Positions 35,310 to 47,559 are shown, numbered from the stretch's first letter. The stretch: 64,000 nucleotides of DNA from Bryopsis sp. KO-2023 (GCA_030272585.1 BSYQ01000007.1:5894001-5958000), one strand, 5' to 3'. Numbers and translations are program-made. The notes: generated from the sequence alone by a model not told the origin.

Positions 35310-36400
35310 GAACAGACCTTCCCTGAAACTTTTGCTTCACCCCTTTCTCATGCAAACCAAAATCCAGCAGTCTTGATGGGGGTGAATGGAACCTTGTTGA
35401 AGTTGGTGCAGTGAAGAAGCTGGCTCTGTGTCTGACCAGGAGGGTTGCCTGAACAGGGAGCACACAGGGTCAATGGACCGCCAATCTCATCAAAACTTCT
35501 TACTCAGCGTTTTTTCAGCATTGACACACAGGGCTCTACCTCCTTGTGTCGCAGCACCAGCACCAGGATCGATACACACTCTTATACGACCATTGTAGTC
35601 GCAAGGAATCGAAATTGGGACCTGCTCATGAAAAAAAACATTCACTTTTGACAGAAATCATATTTTGATGTGAGAGGTTCAAGCATAGTTCTGGGAAGAA
35701 AAAAGGGAATTAGCACAACCAATGAATTGACGTTGTGGGTTTGGTACCAGGATCTGCTGGATGGGGGATTGATTGAGAATCGCTGGCCTCGATACTACTG
35801 GCGGCGTCGAGAACGCTTGCTGCATTGCAGTCACTTGAAAATTCAATGGAGTGACGAATACTGGCTGCAGACAAGACATCACAAAGCTTGCTGAGCACTC
35901 CGAGGTGTGTGGGAACATCCCATTTGTCCCAAACTCATCCGCGCCAAAAGCCATGCCAATCGTGTACAGTTGGCAGGATAGCAGCGCTGCTGTGATCCTA
36001 AAAAAATGTCAATGAAAAGGATCGTGGGGTTTGGTGGACCTTGCTCGAGACTCTCATCGAGGTTTCCCAGCACACAGTCAGGCGACCAGAAATGCATACC
36101 TTTGTAGCTGTTGAATGTTTAGTTGAGGCGTGGCAACTTGTCCACCAGTGAATTTTGCAAGAAACAGAACCAAGGCACACATGAGCCAGCCTATCTGCTG
36201 CAATGAAGAGGTGTAAGCCGCCTTTGCCCAATTCTGACGAGTTTTCAAACCCCTGGAAATCGGGCTTCAAACGTAGCTGTCTCAAGCGAACCTTGAAATT
36301 GGGGGACGCCATGTTCTGTCCTGACGAAGCAAGACCTAGGTGCGGATAGTCAAGGTGTGGGGCCACGACTGAAAAAGTGAGCCCTTCACCATCTCACAGG
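35310..36400 (-). CDS. Unidentified multi-exon protein
   Basis: Several minus-strand segments look coding and are bounded by splice-like sites, but I cannot name the family. They are near 36200 (NWAKAAYTSSLQQIGWLMCA, then LVLFLAKFTGGQVATPQLNIQ), near 36080 (MHFWSPDCVLGNLDESLEQ), about 35740-35930 (WDKWDVPTHLGVLSKLCDVL then SAASIRHSIEFSSDC), near 35560 (VPISIPCDYNGRIRVCIDPG) and a last exon ending VPFTPIKTAGFWFA with TGA near 35330. A start may lie near 36310 (MASPNFK). A competing frame in the 35740-35990 block cannot be ruled out. The hydrophobic run in the first segment may be a buried helix or a membrane segment. Exon edges are approximate. Confidence 0.35.
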
Positions 36401-36938
36401 CCAGGAACGATTCCCTTCTTCTTCTAACCGTCGGCCCCCGGCTCATCTTGGAATTGCGAGGTAAGTCCTCTTGTTCTCTTTGTTAGTTGTAATTGGCATG
36501 GCCTTTTGCATTGTTGGGTGCTGAGGGATAACTTGATCAAAAGTGCGACAATCCACACGCTCCCTTTTTTACTGCTTTACTTGTTTCACGAAGCCCCATG
36601 AAAGCGAACATGAAACCTTGATTCAACACCCCACAGCGACCACATGACAAAACCGAATCTCCCTTCAGGTTCACTGCTCCACACCGTGAACAGTTTTCTT
36701 CACATCCCAACCCTGGCCTTTGAATGGAAGATTCGCAGTAGAAGTTTACAAAGTCTCGCCAGAATGTTATACACTAAATTCTACATTTTCCTGTTCATCT
36801 CATTGGAGACGCTTCACCACAGAAGCACCTGCACCCTCGTTCCTTAACGAATACCTTATGCCCCCCCAGCCCCTCAAAATTGGGCCCCAAATATTGCATC
36901 GAAAATATCTGATAAGCCACGTATAGTGTACAACTCGC

Positions 36939-37991
36939 CTATGGATTCGAGGCCCACTTGGCGACCTCTTCCACTATCCGATCGGTTCTCGCGCACCACC
37001 CCACCAGGTCTTCGAACCCGACGCCTTTCCCCTCTTTGTCCAGCATTGCTACGGCGGCTTGAACTTCGTCCTCGCTCATATCTTTGTTAATCCTGTTAAA
37101 CATATTCGTCAGGTCCATGGCGTCCAAAACACTTTTTCCCCGCTTGTCAAACTGAACGAAAGCACTCGCCACTCGCTGTGACACTTCCGGACTGACTCCA
37201 TACTTCTCGGGATCGAAGCCTTCATCCTGTGCCTTCGAAAGGATCAAGAACGCAGCCAGACTGTCCGCTCCGCTGGTTGTTTCCGAAAGGCCGAGGCACC
37301 AATCATTGTCTATTGGGCAAGCGCTCTCAGACTTCAAACAGCTGGCCACCAAATCCATACCATGTCTCAGTCGTGAAATATCAACTGCTGGAAGTTCTTG
37401 CCGTGTTAATGGTTTTCCTTTCGGATAAGCCAACTCTTCCACCGCTGCCATAACCAGTTCGGCGTCTGCCCCAAATCTACCCAAGGACACAAGTACACCC
37501 AAGAGTTTGATCACGTCGAACAATGTAGCTGCAGCATAGTAAACAGCGAATACCCCAGCCACGACAACGAATGGAGAAGGTTCGCCGGTCAAAGACGTCG
37601 AAGCAACTGCGCCCGTTGCCACGAAACCAATTCCTGACGCCGCTGCATCCAGCGCAACCGTGATGAGAGCTCTTTGAATGACTTTCGAATGCTTTCGAAA
37701 GTACCAAAAGCGAATGTCCATTGGCGTTATTGCGCCCTCGTCGCTCCAGGTGCTGATCAGTTTCTGTGCCGACTTTTCGAATACTCCATTCTTTTCCAAG
37801 TCATTTTTAATCTCCTCTTTTCTTTTATTCCTTCCGTTTTCTGTCCCATCCGTTTCGCTTTTATAGCAGCGCAGCAGCAAGTCCGACGTCCTGCGATTCG
37901 GTTGGAGTAGCTTGACGCTGTTAAGGCCTCGCTTCCGCAAGCATGGGCTTCTCACTCCAGCCAATGACCTCTTAAGAATACTGCTTGCCAT
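36939..37991 (-). CDS. Organelle-targeted membrane protein with C-terminal EF-hand pair
   Basis: An intronless 350-aa frame, unusual beside its intron-rich neighbours. The first 45 residues are rich in Arg, Ser and Leu with almost no acidic residues (MASSILKRSLAGVRSPCLRK), which fits a mitochondrial or plastid transit peptide. Two hydrophobic stretches at about residues 107-135 and 140-170 (VVVAGVFAVYYAAATLFDVI) are likely membrane helices. The C-terminal 70 residues form two EF-hand-like units: a first loop DKRGKSVLDAMD, with side-chain ligands at positions 1, 9 and 12 but a weak middle, and a second, DKEGKGVGFEDL, which seems one residue short of canonical. Calcium binding is thus plausible but not assured. 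I do not recognise a named family. It is transcribed divergently from the P2X gene, whose start is 534 bp away. Confidence 0.75.
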   Translation of the reverse strand: MASSILKRSLAGVRSPCLRKRGLNSVKLLQPNRRTSDLLLRCYKSETDGTENGRNKRKEEIKNDLEKNGVFEKSAQKLISTWSDEGAITPMDIRFWYFRKHSKVIQRALITVALDAAASGIGFVATGAVASTSLTGEPSPFVVVAGVFAVYYAAATLFDVIKLLGVLVSLGRFGADAELVMAAVEELAYPKGKPLTRQELPAVDISRLRHGMDLVASCLKSESACPIDNDWCLGLSETTSGADSLAAFLILSKAQDEGFDPEKYGVSPEVSQRVASAFVQFDKRGKSVLDAMDLTNMFNRINKDMSEDEVQAAVAMLDKEGKGVGFEDLVGWCARTDRIVEEVAKWASNP

Positions 37992-38524
37992 TGTTGTTGC
38001 TTTGCCTAGGGTGCGACTTCCTGCTGGAGACGTTTCGCAGCTGTGCGCTAAAGGCGCACACCTGGGGCAGTTGCTGGCATCGACCGTGGCACCACAAAGC
38101 CGTGAATGGGATCGGCGTCAGCCAAACAAAACGAAACAAAATCAACAAAACATGTGCAAACATGCACAACCAAAACAATAGATATGATCAGCTGTAATGC
38201 TGTGACGCTCCAGGCTCTTTCTCTGAAGGTATTCGCAGCATCACTGAAAAAACGACCAAAAAGCCCTGGACACAATCCACAAATTGCTGTGGGAGGAGAA
38301 AGGAGCATGGAGGTTTCCCAATGGCAGTGTTGTTTTTTGTTCTGTGGAATTCCAAAGAATCGTGCCGCGTGCAAGCCAGGAGGATTGAGCTGAATAATCC
38401 AGAGGTTTTACATGATTGAGCCAATTGAGCTCTGGGTCACGTGCCGCTGTCGCGGTCCAACCCTCTTCTTCCTCCCCCCAACTTACAAAAGAAATTGGTG
38501 CCAAACGCTGGGGCGCTCGGCAAA

Positions 38525-39704
38525 ATGGCCTTCCTTTCACGGACTTGCGATGCTTTTTGGAATGGACTCGATTCGACCATCCATACTCTTATCCCCGAAA
38601 AAGTTCGAAACGTGCTTGGGCAGCTCCAACCTGCCTTCAACTTCACAGCCAGCAAATACGTGCTGATCAAAGATTGGCGCCTGGTAAGCGGACTTGTTGC
38701 TGCACTTTGCAGCCAGGTGCCCTCGACAAACAGCAGAAATGAAGTTGATTCATGTTTCCCATTGGACCGTTCTAAATGAAAGGCCGTTGAAAGTCAGGCG
38801 CTCTTCGGCTGACCGAAGCAACAACTGAACAGCGCGTGGAGCCGCGCAGCATCAATCACGTTTTATTTGTGCGCGCTCGTTTTTGATCTTGTTTAACCAA
38901 ACCATGTTTTGCGTTTAGGGTGTGGTTTTGCGTACCTTTCAAGTGGCCATTCTGATCTACATCCTGGCGGACGTCTTTCGGGCGGCGTCGTACCTGGAGT
39001 CGGAGGTATGTTGACTTTTTGTTTGGAGTCCCGAAAACCCGGAAAACCCGAAAACCTGGAAATCTTCAAAAACATATAATTTCCCCGCGGCCTGGCTTGA
39101 ATTCAATCAATCATGTATTGAGAGTGAAAAAAGGTGGACAGCAGTTGCTGACTAAGCAGGGCAGTTGATGTCAGTGAATGCTTCTGTAATGTGCAGCATT
39201 GTTCAAGTGAATTGAATTTTTTTGGGTGATTTTCTCAGGTTCCAAAAGGAGTGATATTGCCCTTCACTCCTGCAGAAAATCGAAAAGAAAGGAAGACCTT
39301 GTGGGGGAATCGAGCCGAAGTGCGGAGATCAAACACATTGTCAAGAAAAACGTTGCTCTGTGATTATTTCAGAGAAGTTCTCGAAATTTGTTGTTGTACT
39401 TGATAATTTTTGTGACGTGTTTCTATTTTCTATGTCTTCGAAAACAGTGGGTTTTTTTGTTTGTTTTTCGACTGGAGCTTTGTGTTGGATTAAAGTGTTT
39501 CTGCATGTTGTCCTGTAGAATGCTACGAAGCTGTCATACTGCACAGACCCTGATGAGTACAATTTTGAATATCAAGGGCAAAAATTTGAGGATATCACGT
39601 GAGTTTTTTTAGTCATATGGAACTGTTGGTCTTTTCTTAAACACAACACAGTCTTGTTTTTAGCCCCTCTCTTTTCACTCAACTTCGCTTGTGTACTCTT
39701 AATT

Positions 39705-39739
<35 letters not shown>

Positions 39740-40533
39740 TTTTTTTTTTCAAATGTGTTACATCGAGGCAAACCGCCCCATGTAGCCCGTCCACTATACA
39801 AATGAGTGATATGGGCCCTCCACTCTAATAATAATTGTCTGTACTACCCCTGGCCCGAATTTACTCCCAAAAACAACCTGCTAAAATAAAAAATCACCCT
39901 TCTTCCGATTCAGCGCGTAAATTGTACATACGAATACAAAATTCCACTAGTACCCGTAACCCAATTTCCGAAGCAAACATCCCCTCCTGCCAAATCAGGG
40001 GTTCCGATGAAAAAAGTTGAACCACCGCGATACTATCCCGCCTGCAATCCTCGAGCCCCGGACAATCCCATAGTAAATGGTTCCTAGATCCCAACACCAC
40101 TCGGTCCCGATGCGCACAAAACCAACAGTCCGGGTCCTCACCCCAAACCCTGTTGTTGTACACTGGGAAGTTTCCATGGCCCGTTGCGACCTGGGCTGCA
40201 CGTGCTAATTGTTGTCTCGTGTAATTCCATCGCCACGAGTTATCACGATCCACGTAAGGGGCATCGCGCAGCTGCCAAAGCAATCGTCCTTTCGCCGTAT
40301 TACGCCACTGAGCGCGCCAGCTCGTTGCAATCCACTCTGAGATTAAGTGCAGGAGCTCCTGATAAACCGTCTTGGGCGAGCGCGGTCTCAAATCCCGAGG
40401 GAGTTCCCGGAGTTGGATCCACTCCTCTTTTTTTTGGGCGGTCGCATGATCTCGCATCCATTCCCTTTGCGTTGCTCGCAACACATCCAAGGCACTCGTA
40501 AAGTATGGGGTGGTGTTGGGAGGGGCCTCCAAC

Positions 40534-40597
<64 letters not shown>

Positions 40598-43500
40598 TAA
40601 TTTTTTTTTTTTTTTTGGGGGGTGTTGTCTCTTTCGGTTTGAAATATATCCTTGTGGGGTCCCTTCCAATAATTGCGAACAGCCTTTGTTTTTGCATTTC
40701 ACGTGAACAGCACTTTTTTCCCCCCCTTTCAGGTGTATGTTTGCAGAAGCATCGTCGCTGTCCAAAAAGGGTGATAATCAGGTATGTTTTTCCCTTTTTT
40801 TTCCCAACTTATGTCGCAAGTTTCATGGACTGAAAAGAAAAGGATATACATGGACCCCTACATGTCTGTATTTTTCTGCTAAATTCTATCGACACTTAAC
40901 ATGACGGGAGGAAAGTGCTGTATTTTTTCAAGTGCAGTTTTTAAGTTGTGTGCTTTGCACTGCAGTATTTTATCACAACATATACCAATGTGGACAAGCT
41001 GGTATATATCAAGGCTGCAGAACGTGGCGATTGCGGTCAGTACAAACCTGATGGTTATTCACTGATCATTTTTGTTGATGGGGATGATGCTGGTGCGGGT
41101 GGGGCTTGCGTCTATGAAAGCTCCGCTTCTTACTTCCCCATTGGAGCCGACACAGGCAGACTGGTGAGAAATGATAAAATCGTAAATGCTGGTATCTGCA
41201 GTTGGTCGAAATATATGTCAGCTTCATCTACCCAACTATATTGCTGATTTTTTTTTTAATTGAAAAAGAGCACCACTTGAACAAACAAATTTGTTCAGGA
41301 GGAAGGGGGGGGGGATATTTTTTGTTCTTGTATTCATGCGTTAATTTTTGTTTTTGTGTTGTGACCAGAAAGTGCTCCATGGATATTTCACCTCCATCGT
41401 GGAGAAAAACGGGGGAAACCCTAAGACATATGTCAGAAATGCAGTCACAAAGGAACAGGAAGTTTTTCAAGGTGCTTTTGTGAATTACATCTATACGAAA
41501 AGTAAAAAAAAAAAAAAGAGAAGAAAAAAGGGTGAACATAAATTCAACGGTACTCCCGATTGAGCCTTGACACCAGCACATACTATGAGCAATACTCTTT
41601 TCAGGCTGGGGCCATACAAATTTGATTCTCGGAGTGTTGATGCTCTGGTAGAGATTCCTTTTACTTTTTCGTTTTTCCACAAGAGGGGCTTGAATGTCCC
41701 GAGTTATATCTGTTGATGCAACCCTAAATTTTAGCAATGTTTTGTAGCTTTCATGATTTATATATATAAATATATAGTAAATTATGTTTCAATTTGATTG
41801 GATCTGAGGTTGGATCATTGTTTTCCCATAACAGCTGGAGACGTGATTGATTTGACTGTTGAACGCTGGTTGGACATTGCTGGAGTGAAGCTGGATCTGC
41901 CAATGGACGCCCCAGAGCAAGTCACCTTTGAGTCTGACAGCGCACAAACGGGCTCTGGCGATTATAAGGACCGATACCCAAGGCTCAGACTGTCTGGTGT
42001 GAACATCTTGGTCAACATGAATTACTACACAAGGAAGCTGGCCCCACCGCCCTGGAAGAAATCCACCGGAAAGGGTGCCGACGACATAATCTGTGTCATT
42101 GATGTCACTCCAGTGTACAGATGGAGTTTGCAGGGCTCTGATATTCGGCACTCCATTACCAGACCTGATTCTCCCATCTTTTTGGACTCCAAGGGCTTGC
42201 CAGCTTCTTTCAACGATGGCGAAGTTGCTGCCATTCAAACTGACCTTCAGAATTATGGAATCCAGTTTTCCTTCCAGATTGCAGGTGAGGACGACTAGTT
42301 ATCACTGTTTAGAGGATTTTTTCTCTCTGTTCGGCGCTGATTTTTCTGTGAATGGAAGAATGCGGGTCAAAGGAAAGTTCAATTTTTGTGTGTTTGTGAA
42401 CCGTTAGGAAACGTGGGTCGTTTTGCCATCAGCGCTTTGATCGCTGCATTGGTGGCTGGTTCCGTCCTGCTGAGTGTTGCTCAGGTTTTGGTCACCTTCG
42501 TGGCTTTGTATGGAATGGGTCTCAGTTCGCAGCTCTACATGGAATTCATGAGAGAGTCCGTGGACTGGCGTAAGGAATACGCGCGTTTCGCAGCCCAGGT
42601 GAAATCCATCCCCCACAACAACTTCACACAAACACACGATTTGTTTCGCCACGTCCAGTTTCCACTGAGGTCACAGAAATCTGGAAGTGGAAATCTCATT
42701 GTTTGTTTAATTTTGATTTTACTCACAGCTGGACCTACCTACGAAATTTGTTGTTTTTACGATGTTCTTTTTCCCCCACCCTCCAAAATAAACGCCTGCT
42801 TCAAGAAAGAATTCCTGTGGTCTGACACAGCATGTGTTTACCTTTTTGTTCTGCAGGCTTTGGTGGCTGGGTACGCCTTCATGGGTTACGATGAGAATAA
42901 CTCCTTCAGGCTTGATCGCAAGGAGATTTTCAAAACTCTCAAAACCATTTTGGGTCAGCGACTCCCTGAGGACAAGCTGGCAGCCTTGGCCGATTTCGTG
43001 ATGCGACAGGGAGAAGAAGACGTCAAGGTTTCCAAGGGAGCTTTCAGATTGGAAGAGGTCCGTCTTATGTACCATTTGAATCATATCCACCTGCTGGACA
43101 GACACAATGACCCAGGCGCTCGCTTTATTCTGATCCATTCTGCAACCTTGGTGGAGTGATTTCCACCGACGGACAAGATTTTGTGTCCCGATGCCCGACA
43201 TTCGACCGGTTTATTGCGGTTTATTTTTCTGGCTTTCACTTGGTCATTTAGTCACCTTTTTTGTTGCTTGGTGTTGTACAGGGTGATTTCCCAGCCAGCA
43301 ACCTCATCAGTATCGAGGAATGGATCAACATTTTCACTGAAGAGAAGGTCAGTTTGGCTGCTCTGGAGCGTCTGATCGACAACGAATACAAGGACGTCAG
43401 GACTCGCGATTTCCTGGTCAGAATGGCCCAGGGCGTGAGAATGAGGGGTCTCCCCACCGGGGAATTCGAGGAAGATGGTGTGTACCCAGAGGATGGCGAT

Positions 43501-43983
43501 GGTCCTGACCCTGATGTCGATCCTGAGATTCTGGAGTTCCAGCAGTCGGCCAAGCGTCAAATGACCCAAGCTTTCCTTGCCAATATGGGCCAGTCAAAGT
43601 CTGAGGTATGCTTCCTCAACACACACTCACACACAAGCACATATCGATTCAAATTTTCTTCAGGTTGATTTGTCAAGGTGGTATCGTAGTTTTGGGAACA
43701 TCTGCTGAATGATACTCCGACACTGATGTACGAGTTTTGAAAGAAAAAGGAGGTTTGTGTCGATCCATTGTTGAATGGAGAGTGTTTTGTCTCGTGGTAA
43801 AATTGGCAAATACCCCTCCTAGCTGCAGCTGTGTGGTGTATCAAGAGTTGGAAACTTGAAAAGAACAGCAGGGCTGATCTGTTTTGGACGAGGTGGTCCC
43901 TGGAATCTGTGTGAACTGACAGCTTTTTCTTTGATTTTCTGATGCAGGATGCTGGGGGACCCGATGTTGAAAAGGGCGACTAG
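38525..43983 (+). CDS. P2X: P2X-type ATP-gated cation channel with C-terminal EF-hand-like extension
   Basis: Trimeric channel with intracellular ends and a large ectodomain. Twelve exons: 38525-38683, 38919-39005, 39239-39319, 39519-39598, 40733-40781, 40966-41163, 41369-41471, 41835-42284, 42408-42598, 42857-43057, 43282-43605, 43948-43983; 1959 nt, about 652 aa. Before and in TM1 is SKYVLIKDWRLGVVLRTFQ, with the conserved Lys/Arg-Leu-Gly pattern. The ectodomain resembles Dictyostelium P2X (NATKLSYCTDPDEYNFEY; VLHGYFTSIVEKNGG; DVIDLTVERWLDIAGVKLD; YPRLRLSGVNILVNMNYY). The pre-TM2/TM2 signature is YGIQFSFQIAGNVGRF followed by a hydrophobic helix. After TM2 come about 250 residues: an EF-hand-like loop DENNSFRLDRKE (ligand-type residues at 1, 3, 5, 9, 12), a second loop DFPASNLISIEE, and an acidic tail ending DVEKGD. 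The exon 3 end (39319) is the least certain boundary. Typical P2X proteins are 380-600 aa and have no such module. Confidence 0.88.
39703..39749 (+). repeat. (TTTA)n microsatellite plus T-run at LINE 3' end
   Basis: A run of TTTA units followed by a T-run adjoins the 3' end of the minus-strand LINE, so on the LINE strand it reads A-run then (TAAA)n, like a retrotransposon tail. Confidence 0.6.
39750..40536 (-). mobile_element. 5'-truncated non-LTR retrotransposon (LINE), ORF2 C-terminus
   Basis: The minus-strand frame 39894-40535 (213 aa, open to the 5' edge) ends in a zinc-knuckle typical of LINE ORF2 C-termini: CWFCAHRD, then NHLLWDCPGLEDCR (C-x2-C ... H-x4-C). It is preceded by RWNYTRQQLARAAQVATGHG and NFPVYNNRVWGEDPDC, the pattern seen after the RNase H/RT domain in plant and algal LINEs. 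The reverse transcriptase and endonuclease parts are missing, so this is a dead 5'-truncated copy. It lies in intron 4 of the P2X gene in antisense orientation, flanked by TTTA repeats that could represent its tail and a duplicated target. Confidence 0.75.
40536..40617 (+). repeat. (ATTT)n microsatellite and T-run
   Basis: About sixteen ATTT units (40536-40600) followed by a long T-run and G-run. It matches the repeat on the other side of the LINE, consistent with insertion into a pre-existing ATTT tract or with a second, older LINE tail. Confidence 0.7.
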
Positions 43984-45134
43984 CCATCCTAGCAACCTTG
44001 TAACCTACTCCCCCTCCAAATCGTATGTGAAGCCTTTTTTTCTTTTTTTTTTTGGCTGTGAATGGAAATAGCCCCATGTTCTTGGGGTAGTGTTGTGTGT
44101 CATATTCTTAGGGCATCAACGGAACAGAGAGTCACTCTGTTTTCGGCTGGTAAGGATATCTGCTTTTGGAGGGGGAGGTGGTTCCCTTCCAATCTCAAGG
44201 GGCATCTATTTGTTGTTGGCTGCTCTTTTTCTTTTTGTTTATTTTGCCGGTGCAGGGGGAGGGGGGTGGTTGGGTGGGGTCAATGTGGAATCCAGTTGAC
44301 AAGAAAACCCAAGAAAGCAAACAAATGTGGGAAAAAAAAGCTTTTTGCAAGTTTTGTCATATGGAGGTAGCTCGTTAATATCTAAGCTCCAATGTGTTTA
44401 TATTTATTTTTCTTTGATCAATCTAACTTGACGTTACAAACATCACGGCTTTTTGTGAAGAGGGGGGGGGGGGGTTGCAGGGAGTGACTGAGTTTTTTTC
44501 TGTGTGTGGGTGGATGGGTTCAAAAGGAAAAAATTCAAGTGGCGGTGTTGCTGGATTGAGAACAAATGAAATGTATGTGCGAGTGCTAGTACGAATTTCG
44601 ACAAGCAAATTTTCAAGCCAGCTGTTTTTTGGTCACAGTGGTCCTTTTTTTAATGGCATGGTCTATGTTGGGTCCTCGGGGATGGGGTTGTGTGGGGAAA
44701 AATGTTGACTTTTTAATGTTTATGACTGTCAGGAACGAAAGCTTTTGCAAATTGATACAGGGAATTGTGGAAACTCATCTATCTGATTTGTGAGCGTTGG
44801 ATTAGAAAGCACATATAAAATCTGTCATCCTGACAGTTACCAAGGAAATGCTTACCATTCATTCACCATTGTGTCACATCAAACAGCAAATCTGAAGGAA
44901 ATGGGCCACCCAAAAAGTGATTAGAATCAATTTTCAGCAGATTTTTCTTTGTATTCTTTCTAGTTTTCCAAGAAAACGTGAGACAGTCTGAAGTTTCTGC
45001 TGTGTTAGAATTGGGAGTAAAGATTATGTTCACAAGTCAATGGAAGATAAATGTTTACACGAAGTCTAGAAGCCCTCCATGACCACAATATTGCTTTGGC
45101 ACGAGGGATTCAATTTTCCATGAAGAGGAAATGG
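43984..45134. other. Convergent intergenic region
   Basis: Region between the P2X stop and the THG1 stop. G-rich and T-rich runs occur (for example a G-run near 44461-44474). No exon was recognised on either strand. Confidence 0.45.
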
Positions 45135-47545
45135 TCATTTGAGAATTTCGGGATGCTCTTTCCAGAACTTGTTTTTGATAATATCGACATGATGAACCGT
45201 GGGGATTCGCCTGTCTCGATATATTGGGCTTCCATCTTCCATGTGTTTCGATAGGAAAGATTCAGTACCCCAAATCAAAACGGAGCCCTGTCGCGAACAG
45301 ACAAAAAACACATCCCCGTTATACAAAAAAAAATTGAAGAACATATGGACACACAAACAAATTAGATGGATTCGTTGTTGGCAACTGAATTCCAGAATTC
45401 CACACAGTATAATTATGTGCGCATCTTTTGCGGAAAATCTCACAAGAGCCTAGAATTAATGCCTCGGAAAATATGTTTTAAGAAAAAATAGCAAATTTTA
45501 ATTTTGAGATGTGTAAAAGATCGTACTTTCTTGAACTGCTCTGGCAAATCTGTGTAATTGATTCCAAATTGTGAAAAAAGCAACTCGTTCTTGAAATCCT
45601 TTTGTGTCCCCTGATCGCAACAAGAGTTTGTCAGTGAAACAAGTGAAATTGGAAAAAGACAGGCCTGGGATGACCAGATGCTCTGGATAATATCAAAACA
45701 ATCCATAAGCCCACTAACAGCGAGTGGCGATTCCTCCCACACAGAAAAAACAACGGAAACTGATTTGCAACACAACAATGGACTGATCGACAAAAATATC
45801 CAGTTCGTTTCTCGCAAGGATCAGGAAGAGTTGCTGCTGGTTTATGCAAGCTGTCCGATCTGTGGGCTCTGTCCATGAGTGATTATGTTTTTGTAAGTTT
45901 TAGGATGGCTCCTTTCTTGTATTGTTTGGGAGGTTATTTTCGAGGGTTTCTCTTTTCGGGGGCTTCCAAATGGGGATGGGCCAGGGGGAATGGTTTAGAT
46001 TTTGTTGAATTTCCTACCTTCAGAATTTCCTGCGATTCTTTAGGTGTTTTTCCCGACTTCACAAGAGCCCAGAAACACGTATTGTACTGAATTCAACACA
46101 CCAAAAAAAACACACTCAAATGGGAAAGCACAATCATCCGCTAAACTCCGAATAAGGTTTCAGTTCTCAAGGTGGAATTCCTGGCAGTCGAGTATTGCTT
46201 TCCACATTGCACCAACAAGCAAGTAATCCCTAAAGAAAAAAATGATGTTCAGAAGAAATATCCACAATTTAAAAATTCAGAAATACCTGATTGTTCACGT
46301 GAGTGTCAGCTTGCCGCCATGACAAATAGTCCCTTAAAATGGAATCAGCTGGGTATTCCACAGCCCTTCCATCAAACACTGGGGTGTATTGCAAAGGAAC
46401 ATCCGGGAGGAATTTGGACCAGAGCCGAACATAGTTACTAGAAAAGCAAGAAGTCATTGTGGAAACGATTTTCATTGCTCTTCGACCTGCAATAAATCCA
46501 AAAAAAGGCTCATTTTTAAAAATATTGATGGATTTCTGTGATCGGCAAACCTGTAAATACCAAAATAACTCAACAACGAAAACATCGAAGACTGAACATG
46601 GCACTTATTGGCCAAAAAAACAAAGAGAAAAAAATACTGGATACGTTTCACAAAAAGATGTTCAATCTTTTAAAAGTGTTGAAAGGGAGCCCAGGTTCGA
46701 GCTACGTTGAGGGAAATCATTCAGGATTTTGGGAAATTTAAAAACCGCTTCTCACACATCATTCCATGGGTGCCGAAAGGCTATTCAAGTTCACTGTCTT
46801 TCGCTTTTCTATGTCTTACCATAAAGATTTGTATCCTTGGCTAACACAAAACTGTATTCGTCACTCTGCCCAAAGGCAATTCGAATGTCTTGAAATTCTT
46901 TCATTAATTCCTGAACAGCACAAACACAATTTAATCATCACCATAGAATCCAGATCACTGGACCAGTTTCCATTTTTTTCCTTATCCAAAAGAAACAAAA
47001 AAAAAGTGCCATGAAGCCTGAAACGTAAGCAGCTGCCGAGTTGTCCTATTGTCAGAAGCCTGAACTACGATTAAAGTAAATTTCTCCACAGATGCATTCA
47101 AGATAGATTGTTATTTCTGTGACCTTCGCACATTCATCCATCAGATTCAGTGCTCGCATATCATTTGGCTTCTCGAATTCATGAGAAGTGCAAAATCTAT
47201 ACAAAAACACAAGCACAATACTCTATTCAAAAAACCATTCAGTAGAAGAAAAAAAGGAAGAAAACCAACACAAGAGGTATGAAAATACTGCCACAATCAT
47301 ACCGCACCCAACATGTTCGAGAATACACTGTTTTTTGCCTCCACATGTGAGTATTCTTTCTTTCAATTGCTCATAACAGACCTGATTAAACACTTGTTCA
47401 AATTTTGAAAATATTAAAAAAAAAAAGCATGACAGCCTTACTTGGTGAAGCCTTTTCCGTCGAGTCTGACCACAACCCAGCAGCCATCCAGCAAAATCTG
47501 CTCCCGCTCAAATTTTTTGACATATTCATACTGCGACTGTGCCAT
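45135..47545 (-). CDS. THG1: tRNA-His guanylyltransferase (THG1)
   Basis: Adds the G-1 residue to the 5' end of tRNA-His by 3'-5' polymerisation, which histidyl-tRNA synthetase needs for recognition. Seven minus-strand exons, 47442-47545, 47124-47196, 46820-46910, 46287-46486, 46018-46086, 45527-45610 and 45135-45287, sum to 774 nt, 257 aa, in the family's usual size range. Motifs in order: MAQSQYEYVKKFE start; VVVRLDGKGFTKF, carrying the first metal-binding Asp; HEFEKPNDMRALNLM; IRIAFGQSDEYSFVL, with the second catalytic Asp; PVFDGRAVEYP; LRDYLSWRQADTHVNNQYNT; GTQKDFKNELLFSQFGINY. An upstream in-frame extension could add about 40 residues, possibly organellar targeting, but the canonical start at 47545 is preferred. 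Catalytic residues look intact. Confidence 0.95.
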
Positions 47546-47559
47546 CGCCCGAGAATTTC

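Noticed and set aside
41604..41650. Extra P2X exon reading GPYKFDSRSVDAL between exons 7 and 8
   Set aside because: It cannot be spliced in without breaking phase, whereas exon 7 joins directly to 41835 and restores alignment with the Dictyostelium P2X pattern (DVIDLTVERWL).
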